From the NCBI GenBank assembly GCA_020636255.1, contig JACJYE010000002.1, forward strand, positions 434,001 to 498,000: 64,000 nucleotides of DNA. Direction: 5' to 3'. The notes under the pieces were generated by a model. The model saw nothing but the letters and a program-made list of their open reading frames with translations. It ran no database searches and was not told the DNA's origin. Made by a program: the position numbers and the translations under genes. How positions within the stretch are numbered: the first letter of the stretch is position 1; every line of letters begins with the position of its first letter. This DNA comes from Lewinellaceae bacterium (GTDB lineage: Bacteria > Bacteroidota > Bacteroidia > Chitinophagales > Saprospiraceae). Below are positions 24,531 through 35,091 of this stretch, one piece after another.

Positions 24531-25475
24531 CTAGAGCAGGTAGAATACCAGGAATACGAATACCCACACCAGGTCCACGAAGTGCCAGTACAGGCCGATC
24601 TTTTCCACCATCTCGTATCCGTTCTTCCGCCTGATGTACAGGCCGCTGGCGGCGTTGATCATAATGATGAAAAGGAAAACGACACCGGAGAATACGTGGA
24701 AGCCGTGGAAGCCTGTGATAAAGAAGAACAGGGCGCCAAAAGCTCTCGGGCCGAAATCCTCCATTTTGACCTTGCCCTTATCAGGGCCGGCTGTAACTAT
24801 ATACTTGCGGTGGATGAAGCCCTTTTCGTCCATGAAGTACCCCGGGTGGTCGCCCTGGCTGTATTCGGCAGCGTGGCCTGCTTCGGCATGCTCATCGCCA
24901 TGGTGGGCCTCACCGGCTTTGGGCATCAGGAAGCTATAGCCGGCATGGAATACTTCGTCCGACTCTTTGCCGTCATCCGTCAGGTAGGCGCCGGATTCGG
25001 TATGCGTGCCGAAGGGGTTGAGCGTTACCGACATATTTTCCCCACCGATCAGGTTGGTCCATTCCCAGGCCTGGCAGCTAAGGAAGCCGGCGCCGCCGAG
25101 GATGGTCAGCAGCATCCAGAACACTACGCCATTTTTATTTTCCCGATGGCCTTCCTGTACCGCCCGCACCATGGTCACGGAGCTGATGATCAGCAGGAAG
25201 GACATGATAGTTACGAAGATCAGCGGCAATTCCCTGTGTCCCATAAACGGCGCCGTTTTGAACACAAAATCCGGAACCGGCCAGGTCGGGCTACTGAAAC
25301 GAAGCGCCCCGTATGAAATGAGGAAGCCGGCAAAAGTAAAGGCATCCGACAGGAGGAAGTACCACATCATCAGCTTGCCGTAACTGGCCCTGAACGGCTC
25401 TTTACCTCCCGACCATGCATCCCCCTGCTGGTTTTGCACATCGTGATGCTCCATTACGGTATCAGTTGTCGCCAT
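24531..25475 (-). CDS. Cytochrome c oxidase subunit III (second copy, with His-rich insertion)
   Basis: A 314-residue subunit III. The core helices are typical (GKLMMWYFLLSDAFTFAG, LILISSVTMVRA-like helix 3, GFHGFHVFSGVVFLFI, YWHFVDLVWVFVFLVFYLL). About 100 residues, roughly 145-243, are inserted before the GFHGFHV helix. This insert is hydrophilic and His-rich, including AHHGDEHAEAGHAAEY, and probably lies outside the membrane. The gene follows the other subunit III by 32 bp. Subunit III stabilises the proton-uptake side of the oxidase. Confidence 0.88.
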   Translation of the reverse strand: MATTDTVMEHHDVQNQQGDAWSGGKEPFRASYGKLMMWYFLLSDAFTFAGFLISYGALRFSSPTWPVPDFVFKTAPFMGHRELPLIFVTIMSFLLIISSVTMVRAVQEGHRENKNGVVFWMLLTILGGAGFLSCQAWEWTNLIGGENMSVTLNPFGTHTESGAYLTDDGKESDEVFHAGYSFLMPKAGEAHHGDEHAEAGHAAEYSQGDHPGYFMDEKGFIHRKYIVTAGPDKGKVKMEDFGPRAFGALFFFITGFHGFHVFSGVVFLFIIMINAASGLYIRRKNGYEMVEKIGLYWHFVDLVWVFVFLVFYLL

Positions 25476-25507
25476 TAGATTTACGCTTTAATTAGTTTGT
25501 TATTCGG

Positions 25508-26086
25508 TTAATACAACATGGTAAAGAAAAACAACAGGTAAAGCCACAGAAAGTCCACAAAGTGCCAGTAAGTAAGCGTGAGCTCAAAGCGGAGCTTCCG
25601 GGCGGGTGTCACCTTATGCGGTAGCAGGTATGCATGCAACAAGGCCAGGGAAAGGGCGCCAAGCCCCCCGAGGATATGAGCGGCATGCACCCCGGAAATA
25701 ACGTAGATGAAAGACCCCGAAGGGTTGGTGGTCAGCTCGATGCCAATGGCCGTAAGCTTTTGCCAGCCCTGGTATTGCAGGGCGATAAAGGCTGCTCCCA
25801 GCACGAAGGTAAGGGCCAGCATACCGCGGTACAGGCTGGTGTTGCCGCGCCTGAAGGCCAGATACGAGCTGTGCAGGCTGATACTGCTCAGCAGGATAAC
25901 AATAGTATTGTAGTAGAAAATGTCCGGCAGGCGGAATTCGAGCCAGTTGCCCGCCGCCTGGCGCACGATGATAGCACTGGTAAATGCCGCGAACATCATC
26001 AGGATGCCCCCGCAGGCCACCCAGAGTGCGAACTTCTGCGGGTGGATCTTATTTCTACCGTATGCACGCTCCACAACAGCTTCCAT
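25508..26086 (-). CDS. Cytochrome c oxidase subunit III (first copy)
   Basis: A 192-residue, five-helix subunit III. It contains SFIYVISGVHAAHILGGLGAL and the C-terminal YWHFVDFLWLYLLFFF, both typical for the family. Together with the following gene it gives the tandem subunit III arrangement seen in Bacteroidota. It starts 9 bp after ctaB, so the genes are tightly coupled. Confidence 0.88.
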   Translation of the reverse strand: MEAVVERAYGRNKIHPQKFALWVACGGILMMFAAFTSAIIVRQAAGNWLEFRLPDIFYYNTIVILLSSISLHSSYLAFRRGNTSLYRGMLALTFVLGAAFIALQYQGWQKLTAIGIELTTNPSGSFIYVISGVHAAHILGGLGALSLALLHAYLLPHKVTPARKLRFELTLTYWHFVDFLWLYLLFFFTMLY

Positions 26087-26095
26087 GATTTTTTC

Positions 26096-26992
26096 TTACA
26101 ATTTATCTGCAAAGAAGGCGATCAGTGAGGCCGGGATGTAGATAAAAGAATAAAACATCAAACCCAATGCCGGCTTACGGCCGCCTGCTTTAAAGAAATT
26201 CCAACCAAAATAAATGTACCCCAACGTAACGGCCAGTACGATAACCAGGGAAACGGGCCCCGTTTCTCCGAGCAGGTAAGGTGTTGCGCTTACCGGCAGC
26301 AGAAAAAGGGTGTACACGAATGCCTGCATCCTGATGCTGCGCCCCCGCTGCCCCTCTCTTTCCGGCATGAGCCGGTATCCGGCCTTGGCGTAATCCTCAT
26401 ATCCCAACCAGCCGATAGACCAGAAATGGGGGAACTGCCAGAAAAACTGAAGGGCAAAAAGCGATAACCCCAGTGCCGTCAGCTCTCCCTGCGCCGCCAC
26501 ACAACCGATCAGCGTCGGCAGGGCTCCCGGCACGGCCCCTACCACTACCGCCGAGGGCGAAAGCCGCTTCATCGGCGTGTAGAGGAAGGCATAGGACACC
26601 AAAGCAAAGGTGCCGAAAAATGCCGTCCAGGGATTGAACAGCGCCAGCAACGTAATGCCGAAGAGGCTCATCAGCCCTGCCGACATCACAGCTTCGCTCA
26701 TCTTCATTCGCCCGGCCGCTACCGGCCGGTTGGCCGTGCGCTTCATCAGGCGGTCATAGTCCTTCTCCAGAACCTGGTTCAGCGCGTTGGCCGCCCCTGT
26801 CACCAGAAAGCCTCCGCTGGCCAGTATAGCCAGCGCTACCCAGTTGACAGGCCCTGTATCAGCGATCAGATAGGCCATAACGGAGGAAAAGACCACCGTC
26901 ATGGACAGCCTGAATTTCACCAGCATCTTATAATCCTGTACCTTCTGCCAGGCCAGGCTGAGCGGTTTAATCGCTATTTCTTTAATCTGCAC
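26096..26992 (-). CDS. ctaB: Protohaem IX farnesyltransferase (haem O synthase)
   Basis: A 298-residue UbiA-superfamily membrane prenyltransferase with the metal-binding motif NQVLEKDYDRLMKRT and the second Asp-rich loop YEDYAKAGYRLMPERE. It attaches a farnesyl group to haem b, giving haem O, the precursor of haem A in the oxidase encoded next to it. Seven to nine helices are predicted. Confidence 0.92.
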   Translation of the reverse strand: MQIKEIAIKPLSLAWQKVQDYKMLVKFRLSMTVVFSSVMAYLIADTGPVNWVALAILASGGFLVTGAANALNQVLEKDYDRLMKRTANRPVAAGRMKMSEAVMSAGLMSLFGITLLALFNPWTAFFGTFALVSYAFLYTPMKRLSPSAVVVGAVPGALPTLIGCVAAQGELTALGLSLFALQFFWQFPHFWSIGWLGYEDYAKAGYRLMPEREGQRGRSIRMQAFVYTLFLLPVSATPYLLGETGPVSLVIVLAVTLGYIYFGWNFFKAGGRKPALGLMFYSFIYIPASLIAFFADKL

Positions 26993-27009
26993 TTTTCCTT
27001 TTTATGGCC

Positions 27010-27060
27010 AGCCACGGGGTGGCTCGCCCTGTTTATGCTCAGATCGGCCACTGCGTGGCC
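27010..27060. repeat. Two small GC hairpins between ctaD and ctaB
   Basis: AGCCAC-GGG-GTGGCT (27010-27024) and GGCCAC-TGC-GTGGCC (27046-27060) are two separate stem-loops in the 93-bp gap. They could slow ribosomes, protect mRNA ends or attenuate transcription of the downstream assembly genes. Confidence 0.55.
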
Positions 27061-27085
27061 TTCCGATAATCCGGCCTTTTAGCCT

Positions 27086-28939
27086 CTAATGTGCTTCCGT
27101 CTCCCCTTCATCCATCGGTTTGATCTGCGGGATGAACTCCTTGCCGTCTTTGCCGTAGTCATAGGCCCAGCGCTGAACCGCCGGTAGTTTGCCGGGCCAG
27201 TTGCCGTGGCCGGGATGGATCGGCGTCGTCCACTCCAGGGTGTTGGCGCCCCAGGGGTTGCGCACCGTCATCTTCTTGCCCTTCCAGATACTGTAGAAGA
27301 AGTTCACTACGAAGATCATCTGGAAAGCGAAGGTCACGATCGCAGCGATGGTGATGAACTGGTTCATGGCAGAGAACTGCCCGAAGGCCTCAAAGCTGTC
27401 GAAGCGGTAATAACGGCGCGGCACACCGGCCATACCCAGATAGTGCATCGGCCAGAATACGGCGTAAGCACCGATGAGCGTGCCCCAGAAGTGCAGCTTG
27501 CCCAGGGTTTCGTTCATAAAACGGCCGTACATCTTCGGGAACCAGTTGTAGATGCCGGCAAACATGCCGAAAAAGGCCGCAACACCCATTACGATGTGGA
27601 AGTGGGCTACCACGAAGTAGGTGTCGTGCAGCTGAATGTCAATAGCGGAGTTCCCCAGGAATATACCGGTAAGGCCGCCCGAAATGAACATCGAAACGAA
27701 ACCGATGGCAAAAAGGCTCGCCGCATTAAAGCGGATATTGCCGCCATATAAGGTGGCGATCCAGTTGAACACCTTCACCGCAGAAGGCACTGCAATGATG
27801 AGGGTGAACACAACAAAGAAATTCGAGATGAAGGGGTTGACGCCCGACATGAACATGTGGTGCGCCCACACAATGAAGGACAGAAAACCGATAGCCAGGA
27901 TGGAGTATACCATGGCCCGGTAGCCAAAGATCGGCTTGCGGGAATGCACCGACAGCACTTCCGATACCAGGCCCATGGCCGGCAGGATGATGATGTATAC
28001 CTCCGGGTGGCCGAGGAACCAGAACAGGTGCTGGTATAGTATGGGGCTGCCACCGACATGGTCGAGGGCCTGGCCTCCGATAAATATCTCACTCAGGTAG
28101 AAACTCGTGCCCAGGCTGCGGTCGAACATGAGCAGCAGAAAGCCCGAAACCAATACGGGGAACGACAGCAGCCCGAGAATGGCCGTGACGAAGAACGCCC
28201 AGATGGTCAGCGGCAGGCGCCACATGCTCATACCTTTCGTCCGGAGGTTCAGCACCGTCGTGATATAGTTGATACCGCCGAGCAGTACCGACACCACGAA
28301 GAAGACCAGGCTGAGTATCCACATCGTCATGCCCGCCCCCGAGCCTGACGAGGCCTGGGGCAGTGCGCTGAGCGGCGGATAGGCCGTCCAGCCTCCGGCA
28401 AAGGGGCCCGTGCTCAGGAAGAGGGATAAGAACATGATCACGCCGGCCAGGAAAAAGAACCAATAGGACAACATGTTCAAAAAGGGAGACGCCATATCCC
28501 GGGCGCCGACCTGCAACGGAATGAGCAGGTTGCTGAAGGTGCCGCTCAGGCCCGCGGTCAGCACGAAAAAGACCAGGATGGTGCCGTGCATTGTGACCAG
28601 CGCATAGTAGAACTCCGGCGCAAGCGTACCCATACCGGCGTCGTTGATCGTGATCCACTTGCCCAGTACCGGCCGGAGCCATGCCAGGTTTTCTTCCGGA
28701 AAGCCCAGCTGAAGGCGAAAGACCAGTGACATCAGGGCGCCGATAAGCGCCCAGAACATCCCCGTGATCAGGAACTGCTTGGCGATGATCTTGTGGTCCT
28801 GGCTAAAAATATAAGTAGTGATGAAGTTGGACTGATACTTGTCTCCGTGGTGATGCTCGTGAAAATGGTCATCATACCCGTACTCCTCGATCAGAAGATC
28901 CTCTTCCGTCACTACCGGTTTGATTGCTGTATTAGCCAT
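27086..28939 (-). CDS. ctaD: Cytochrome c oxidase subunit I
   Basis: A 617-residue catalytic subunit with about twelve to fourteen helices. The active-site motif HLFWFLGHPEVYIIILP contains the CuB His and the Tyr that cross-links to it. The HHMF pair of CuB ligands follows (VWAHHMFMSGVNPF), and the haem ligands lie in HDTYFVVAHFHIVMG. The HPEVY motif identifies an A-type haem-copper oxidase with a K-channel. It reduces oxygen to water and pumps protons. It receives electrons from the CuA subunit encoded 59 bp upstream. Confidence 0.95.
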   Translation of the reverse strand: MANTAIKPVVTEEDLLIEEYGYDDHFHEHHHGDKYQSNFITTYIFSQDHKIIAKQFLITGMFWALIGALMSLVFRLQLGFPEENLAWLRPVLGKWITINDAGMGTLAPEFYYALVTMHGTILVFFVLTAGLSGTFSNLLIPLQVGARDMASPFLNMLSYWFFFLAGVIMFLSLFLSTGPFAGGWTAYPPLSALPQASSGSGAGMTMWILSLVFFVVSVLLGGINYITTVLNLRTKGMSMWRLPLTIWAFFVTAILGLLSFPVLVSGFLLLMFDRSLGTSFYLSEIFIGGQALDHVGGSPILYQHLFWFLGHPEVYIIILPAMGLVSEVLSVHSRKPIFGYRAMVYSILAIGFLSFIVWAHHMFMSGVNPFISNFFVVFTLIIAVPSAVKVFNWIATLYGGNIRFNAASLFAIGFVSMFISGGLTGIFLGNSAIDIQLHDTYFVVAHFHIVMGVAAFFGMFAGIYNWFPKMYGRFMNETLGKLHFWGTLIGAYAVFWPMHYLGMAGVPRRYYRFDSFEAFGQFSAMNQFITIAAIVTFAFQMIFVVNFFYSIWKGKKMTVRNPWGANTLEWTTPIHPGHGNWPGKLPAVQRWAYDYGKDGKEFIPQIKPMDEGETEAH

Positions 28940-28998
28940 TTGCTGAAGAATTTATAGTTATCCTATTTGCTTACTTATGGTGTTCAATGCTTTACACG

Positions 28999-30519
28999 CT
29001 ATTGTGCTACGATCCTGAATTCCGTGCGGCGGTTCTTTTCGCGCCCTTCGGGCGTATCGTTCGTAGCGATGGGGCGCGTCTGCCCATAACCCGCGGCCGA
29101 CAGGCGCGCAGTAGCAACACCTTTGCCGACGAGATAGTCGTATACTTTCCTGGCACGTGCCTCCGACAGTTGCAGGTTGGACGCGGCATCTCCCGTATTG
29201 TCCGTATGCCCGCTAATTTCAATAACCATGTTCGGATAATTGTTCATCACCGACACCAGGTTGTCGAGCTGATAACGCGACAGGGCCGTCAGCTCGGCAG
29301 ACCCCGGCTGATAGGAGACGTGGTCGAGGGCCAGCACTTTATCGGAAGCATTGCCGGACGACAGGGCCTGGCTCACGCGGTCGTTGAATTCGGCGGCGCG
29401 TTCCTTGATCTCCGAGTCGAAAAGCATGTCCTTCCAGGGGTCTGCATCCGTATTGCGAATGGAAGACATGTAATAGGACTGCTGCTCACCCAGCCAGGCT
29501 TCATATTCGGCTTCCGACACGATGCGTACGAGGCGGCGCATTGCATAGTGGCCCTGGCCGCACAGCTCAGCGCATGCCAGTTCGTAATTGAAGTTCTCGT
29601 ACCTCCTGGGGCTTTCGGGGTCACTCGGGTCTGAGGGTTCGTACCACTCGGGGTATTTCGGCGTCCCGTCTGCTTTTAAGGCGCCCAGGCGCTGGCGGTA
29701 TTCTTCCGTCGTGATCTTGGGCGTAAATACGAAATAGGTCGGCATACCCGGCACGGCGTCCATCTTCACGCGGAAATGTGGCAGATAGAAGTTGTGCAGC
29801 ACGTCGCGGGAAGTGATCCGTACCCTTACCTTTTTATTTACCGGCAATACCAGCTCACTAGGCTGAATGTCATCGATATTCTTCTTGTCCGTCCAGTCCT
29901 GGCCCAGGGGGTTGGTGGCGTCGATCATCTCGAAGTTCCTGGTGCCGAGCAGGCCGTCGGGGCCGGGATAGCGCAGCTGCCAGGCAAACTGAAAGCCGGT
30001 AGCTTCGATCTCCATCACGTCCTCATCGGATTTGACATCGGCCATTACTTCGTTCCAGGCATCCAGGCCGCCTACCACCAGGAAGGTCATCACCACAGCA
30101 GGGATGGCCGTCCAAACCACCTCAAGGCGGTTGTCGTGAGGCATAAAGCTGGCCTTACGCCCCTTTTCACCACGGTACTTCCAGGCGAAATAGAACAGCA
30201 GGATCTGGGTGATCACAAAAACGATGCCCGTGAAGAACAACGTAATGTTGAACATGTAATCCAGGCTGCTGCCGTGTTCGGAAGCGGAAGTATTAGGGCC
30301 GTACCACAACATGTGATCCTTGTAGTACATGGCGGAAATGACAGTAGCGAGCAGGAACACGATCATAAATACCAGGGAAAGGGCCCCATGGCGGCTGTTA
30401 GCCCTGGCCTGGATCTCTTCCTCCCCACGGATCTTGGTTGCCAGCTCATTGACCCGGCCGATCTGTACGACGATCACCGTGAGCAGGAGTATGCAGAGTA
30501 TTGCCAATAAGACAGTCAT
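28999..30519 (-). CDS. ctaC: Cytochrome c oxidase subunit II with C-terminal OmpA domain
   Basis: A 506-residue fusion. Residues 1-155 hold about four helices, two more than the canonical subunit II. The periplasmic cupredoxin domain has the CuA ligands in LHNFYLPHF (H242) and CAELCGQGHYAM (C316, E318, C320, H324, M327). After a short helical linker, residues about 394-506 form an OmpA-like peptidoglycan-binding domain: SYQPGSAELT, the diaminopimelate-binding ISGHTDNTG (D440), LSEARARKVYDYL (R455), and NRRTEFRI. Bacterial caa3 oxidases often carry a cytochrome c here instead. The domain would sit in the periplasm and could tether the oxidase to the cell wall. Confidence 0.93.
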   Translation of the reverse strand: MTVLLAILCILLLTVIVVQIGRVNELATKIRGEEEIQARANSRHGALSLVFMIVFLLATVISAMYYKDHMLWYGPNTSASEHGSSLDYMFNITLFFTGIVFVITQILLFYFAWKYRGEKGRKASFMPHDNRLEVVWTAIPAVVMTFLVVGGLDAWNEVMADVKSDEDVMEIEATGFQFAWQLRYPGPDGLLGTRNFEMIDATNPLGQDWTDKKNIDDIQPSELVLPVNKKVRVRITSRDVLHNFYLPHFRVKMDAVPGMPTYFVFTPKITTEEYRQRLGALKADGTPKYPEWYEPSDPSDPESPRRYENFNYELACAELCGQGHYAMRRLVRIVSEAEYEAWLGEQQSYYMSSIRNTDADPWKDMLFDSEIKERAAEFNDRVSQALSSGNASDKVLALDHVSYQPGSAELTALSRYQLDNLVSVMNNYPNMVIEISGHTDNTGDAASNLQLSEARARKVYDYLVGKGVATARLSAAGYGQTRPIATNDTPEGREKNRRTEFRIVAQ

Positions 30520-30570
30520 TATTCGGTTGCAGGTTTATGTTGTTAACAAAACGCTTTCTGCTTTATAAAA

Positions 30571-30594
30571 TACCTTACTAAACAAGATAAGGTA
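30571..30594. repeat. Small inverted repeat between actF and ctaC
   Basis: TACCTTA (30571-30577) and TAAGGTA (30588-30594), separated by 10 bases, lie in the 128-bp AT-rich gap between the complex III part and the oxidase part of the cluster. It may be an operator or a weak hairpin. Confidence 0.4.
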
Positions 30595-30647
30595 AAAAGT
30601 GGCTGTTTTATACTTTTTGTTTAGAACACTTCTAATTAACCCACGCC

Positions 30648-31940
30648 TCAGTGGGATTCATCACCATGTATCTCTACGTGGTGGTGCAGGCTTTCCTGCA
30701 GATAGGGGTCGTTCTGCGGCACCAGCGATGCCTTGGCCAGACGGTTAAACGCCACGAACACAAAGAGGGCCAGAAAACCGAGCATCGTGCCAATTTCCAA
30801 CAGGCCGGGAATCGTAAAGCCCATGGCAAAACCCAGAGCGTGTTCTCCGGCTTCGGCAGCATGTTCAGCACCTGCTCCATGATGCGCCAGTACATCCATG
30901 GCCGTGAGGCGGGCGCCCGGCTTGATCATCTGGAAGTAGTCCCACCAGTGGCCGAAGAATACGATGATAGCAATAAATGCCATCGTACCGTACTTCCGCT
31001 TCGTATCATTGCGCATCAGTATGAAGAAAGGCGCAACGAAGTTGAGGATCAGGTTGCCGTAAAACAGAACGGGATAATGCTCGCGGCGATGGAAGAAATA
31101 CACCGTTTCTTCACCGACGTTTCCGTACCAGATAAGCATGAACTGGGAGAACCAGAGGTAAGTCCAGAAGATGCTAAAAGCAAAGAGGTACTTGCCGAGG
31201 TCGTGCAGGTGTTCCTCCGTTACATTTTCCAGATAGCCCTGCCCCTTCAGGAAAATGACCGTCAGGATGGTGAGGGCAAAAGCAGCAACGAACCAGCTGG
31301 CGGCAGCATACCAGGCATACAGCGTGCTGTACCAGTGCGCGTCGACCGACATCACCCATTGCCAGATAATGGCGGCGCTGGAGAAACCGGCGATCGGCAG
31401 GAAAGCCGCCGACCAGACGCGCAGTATGCGGTGGTGTTTGAATTCCGGCGTGCCGTTCACGTCTTCGTCCAAAGACAGCTGGCGCATCTTCCAGGCAAAG
31501 AATATCCAGATACCGACGATGATGAGGGTGCCCAGGCTATACCAGCCGGCATTGAGGAAAGAAGACTTGCCCTTCAGTATCACATCTTTGGCCACCTCTT
31601 CGGCATCGGCCCAGTGATAGAGGTGGTGAAAATGGCCCAGTACTCCGGCAACCACTATCAGCATCAGGACAAGCCCGGGTATCAGAAAGAGGGAATACGC
31701 TTCCCAAACCCTTTTGACCAGAGTGTGCCAACCTGCCCAGGCCGTAGTAAAAGCAGCCAGAGTGAACAGGGACATAAAGGCAATCCCTGTGAAAAAGACG
31801 CTGTTTTGCAGATAGTTGGTCCAGAAGCGGGTATGGAGCTCATCATCGATGGCGAAGGTGATCCCCAGGCATACCAGCCCTAACACCATGAACCCGATCA
31901 GGACGCTCTTATATCTGCTCTCGAAGGTAAATTGGTTCAT
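30648..31940 (-). CDS. actF: Alternative complex III subunit ActF
   Basis: A 430-residue membrane protein starting at MNQFTFESRYK. Around ten helices are predicted, several with conserved His and Trp (HWYSTLYAWYAAASWFVAAFAL, YLWFSQFMLIWYGN). It belongs to the ActC/ActF polytopic pair of alternative complex III, which house quinol binding and proton routes. A His-rich loop near the C-terminus (HHGAGAEHAAEAGEH) recalls the insertion in subunit III. It is the last gene of the act set, 128 bp before ctaC. Confidence 0.88.
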   Translation of the reverse strand: MNQFTFESRYKSVLIGFMVLGLVCLGITFAIDDELHTRFWTNYLQNSVFFTGIAFMSLFTLAAFTTAWAGWHTLVKRVWEAYSLFLIPGLVLMLIVVAGVLGHFHHLYHWADAEEVAKDVILKGKSSFLNAGWYSLGTLIIVGIWIFFAWKMRQLSLDEDVNGTPEFKHHRILRVWSAAFLPIAGFSSAAIIWQWVMSVDAHWYSTLYAWYAAASWFVAAFALTILTVIFLKGQGYLENVTEEHLHDLGKYLFAFSIFWTYLWFSQFMLIWYGNVGEETVYFFHRREHYPVLFYGNLILNFVAPFFILMRNDTKRKYGTMAFIAIIVFFGHWWDYFQMIKPGARLTAMDVLAHHGAGAEHAAEAGEHALGFAMGFTIPGLLEIGTMLGFLALFVFVAFNRLAKASLVPQNDPYLQESLHHHVEIHGDESH

Positions 31941-32079
31941 TTTATGCCTTTGTTTGAAATTTGTCGATTCTGGTTTCTCGTCCATTCTCCTGGATCTTTC
32001 CCCAGGCGGAGTATTTCAATCCTTTTCAATCCAGGTAATTCCATCCCGGCAATCTGATTAATCCAAAAAATCCGGAGTA

Positions 32080-33006
32080 TTATTTCCTGCCCTGGCTGTG
32101 GCTGTCGCTGCTGTGGCCGCCTTCTTCAGCAGGTGGCGTAACACTTTCGCTGCTCTCCTGCGTAGGTTCCGGCTCGGTAGTGTCGTCCGATACGCTCTGA
32201 GCGATAGGCGACACCTGGCTGCCAGGCACCCCGTACTGTGGGTTGAAGGTGTTGGCGTTCTCACTGTATTCCAGCTTTTTATCCTTGGCCTGCAACGACC
32301 GGATCCAATGTATGACCTGCCAGCGCTCTTCATAGCTCAGCTTGTCCCGATAGCTTCCCATCACGTTCTTGCCGTACATAATGGCATGGTAATAGCGGCC
32401 GTTGGAAGACTCCACGAACTGGTCCTGCAGGAAGTTGGCCGGAGCAGCGGGATACTTCGCGTTCTTGTTTGCTTCGCTGACCAGATAACCCAGCCCGTCG
32501 CCTTTTTCACCATGGCAGATGCCACAGTAAATATTGTAAAGCCCCTGGCCGCGCGTCAGGCCTGCACTAGTGATCGGAAAGGGGTTGGCAATGATCTCGG
32601 CGGTTGCGCGAAGGCGCTCATCCTCGGTATCGCCATAATGATAAGGCACATGGCCGTTGAGCTGTACGGCGATATTGTTCAGGCCGTCCTTTCCGCGCAG
32701 TTCGTCGACCACATCGCTGACAGAATGCCCTTCGATCTCGGCGGCATACACGCCGGCATAACCACGAGGCACCGTACCCGCTACCGGAAGGCCGGGCATG
32801 GCCAGGTCTTTCAGCCGGAAAGTGCTCGCGCTATCCCAGGTGTTGTAGTAGTAATAGGTGTATACGTTGGCCTCCTGTGCGATGGAGTGCGCCATGTCCG
32901 GCATGTACTCCGTCCCGCCAAAATTGCCGTCGGCAGGCGAACAGGCGTACAGCAGGAAAGCGGCAGAAAGGGCCAGCAGTATATGTTTGATCTCGTTTTT
33001 CATCAC
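32080..33006 (-). CDS. actE: Alternative complex III subunit ActE, mono-haem cytochrome c lipoprotein
   Basis: A 308-residue lipoprotein (lipobox LYAC; translation may begin at either of two adjacent Met codons). A single haem c motif lies in YCGICHGEKGDG, with a distal Met candidate in AIMYGKNVMGSY. The C-terminal 70 residues are low-complexity (PEPTQESSESVTPPAEEGG), longer than needed for the haem fold. It is the exit haem protein of alternative complex III, passing electrons toward the CuA of the oxidase. Confidence 0.9.
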   Translation of the reverse strand: MMKNEIKHILLALSAAFLLYACSPADGNFGGTEYMPDMAHSIAQEANVYTYYYYNTWDSASTFRLKDLAMPGLPVAGTVPRGYAGVYAAEIEGHSVSDVVDELRGKDGLNNIAVQLNGHVPYHYGDTEDERLRATAEIIANPFPITSAGLTRGQGLYNIYCGICHGEKGDGLGYLVSEANKNAKYPAAPANFLQDQFVESSNGRYYHAIMYGKNVMGSYRDKLSYEERWQVIHWIRSLQAKDKKLEYSENANTFNPQYGVPGSQVSPIAQSVSDDTTEPEPTQESSESVTPPAEEGGHSSDSHSQGRK

Positions 33007-33023
33007 CCTTGGTTTGAATGCTA

Positions 33024-33554
33024 TTAAATCGTCTTCATATTCACTTCCGAAGCGCCCGACTGGCTGAAAAAGCCCTTCAGCTTGTCCTTGGAAGCATCAT
33101 CCGCACCGGTCACATCAAAGGCGATGCAGAACTTGTCATCGGTGATGCGGTCATCCAGGGTCGGGTTAGTGATGCCCGGCGCCATCCCGCAAACGGTGTA
33201 AAAGGAGACCACCATGCCGATGGAAGCAAAGAGTACCGTCACCTCAAAAGTGATCGGGATAAAGGCCGGCACCGACCAGTAAGGCTTACCACCGAAAATG
33301 ATCGGCCAGTCGCGCGTGAACACCCAGGTCATGAAGAGAAAGGCCGTCAGGGTGCCGATGGCGCCATAAACGAAGCCGGCGATGTGCAGGCGGCTTTCCG
33401 ACAACCCCAGTTTCGGGTCGAGCCCGTGAACCGGGAATGGGCTGAACACGTCCATGATATCAAGGTGGCTGGAATTGGCCTGGTCAACGGCTTTGAGGAG
33501 TATCTCCTCGTCATCGTACAGGCCGTACAGCACATCTTTATTTTCCTTACTCAT
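33024..33554 (-). CDS. actD: Alternative complex III subunit ActD (DUF3341)
   Basis: A 176-residue protein with two central transmembrane helices (FVYGAIGTLTAFLFMTWVF and FIPITFEVTVLFASIGMVVSFY) and cytoplasmic ends. The N-terminal DVLYGLYDDEEILLKAVDQ is typical for ActD. It ties together ActC and the other subunits on the inner side. It lies 59 bp after actC and 17 bp before actE. Confidence 0.9.
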   Translation of the reverse strand: MSKENKDVLYGLYDDEEILLKAVDQANSSHLDIMDVFSPFPVHGLDPKLGLSESRLHIAGFVYGAIGTLTAFLFMTWVFTRDWPIIFGGKPYWSVPAFIPITFEVTVLFASIGMVVSFYTVCGMAPGITNPTLDDRITDDKFCIAFDVTGADDASKDKLKGFFSQSGASEVNMKTI

Positions 33555-33613
33555 TGTATATGAAGATTATAATATTCTCAAATCAGTTTTGCTTCGACTT
33601 CAATACCGCACGC

Positions 33614-35023
<1,410 letters not shown>

Positions 35024-35091
35024 TATCGTTGAAGCATTATTAGTTATATAATGGATAAAGGCAGGCTTGCCGCCTCTGCTCCTGTTCTGAT

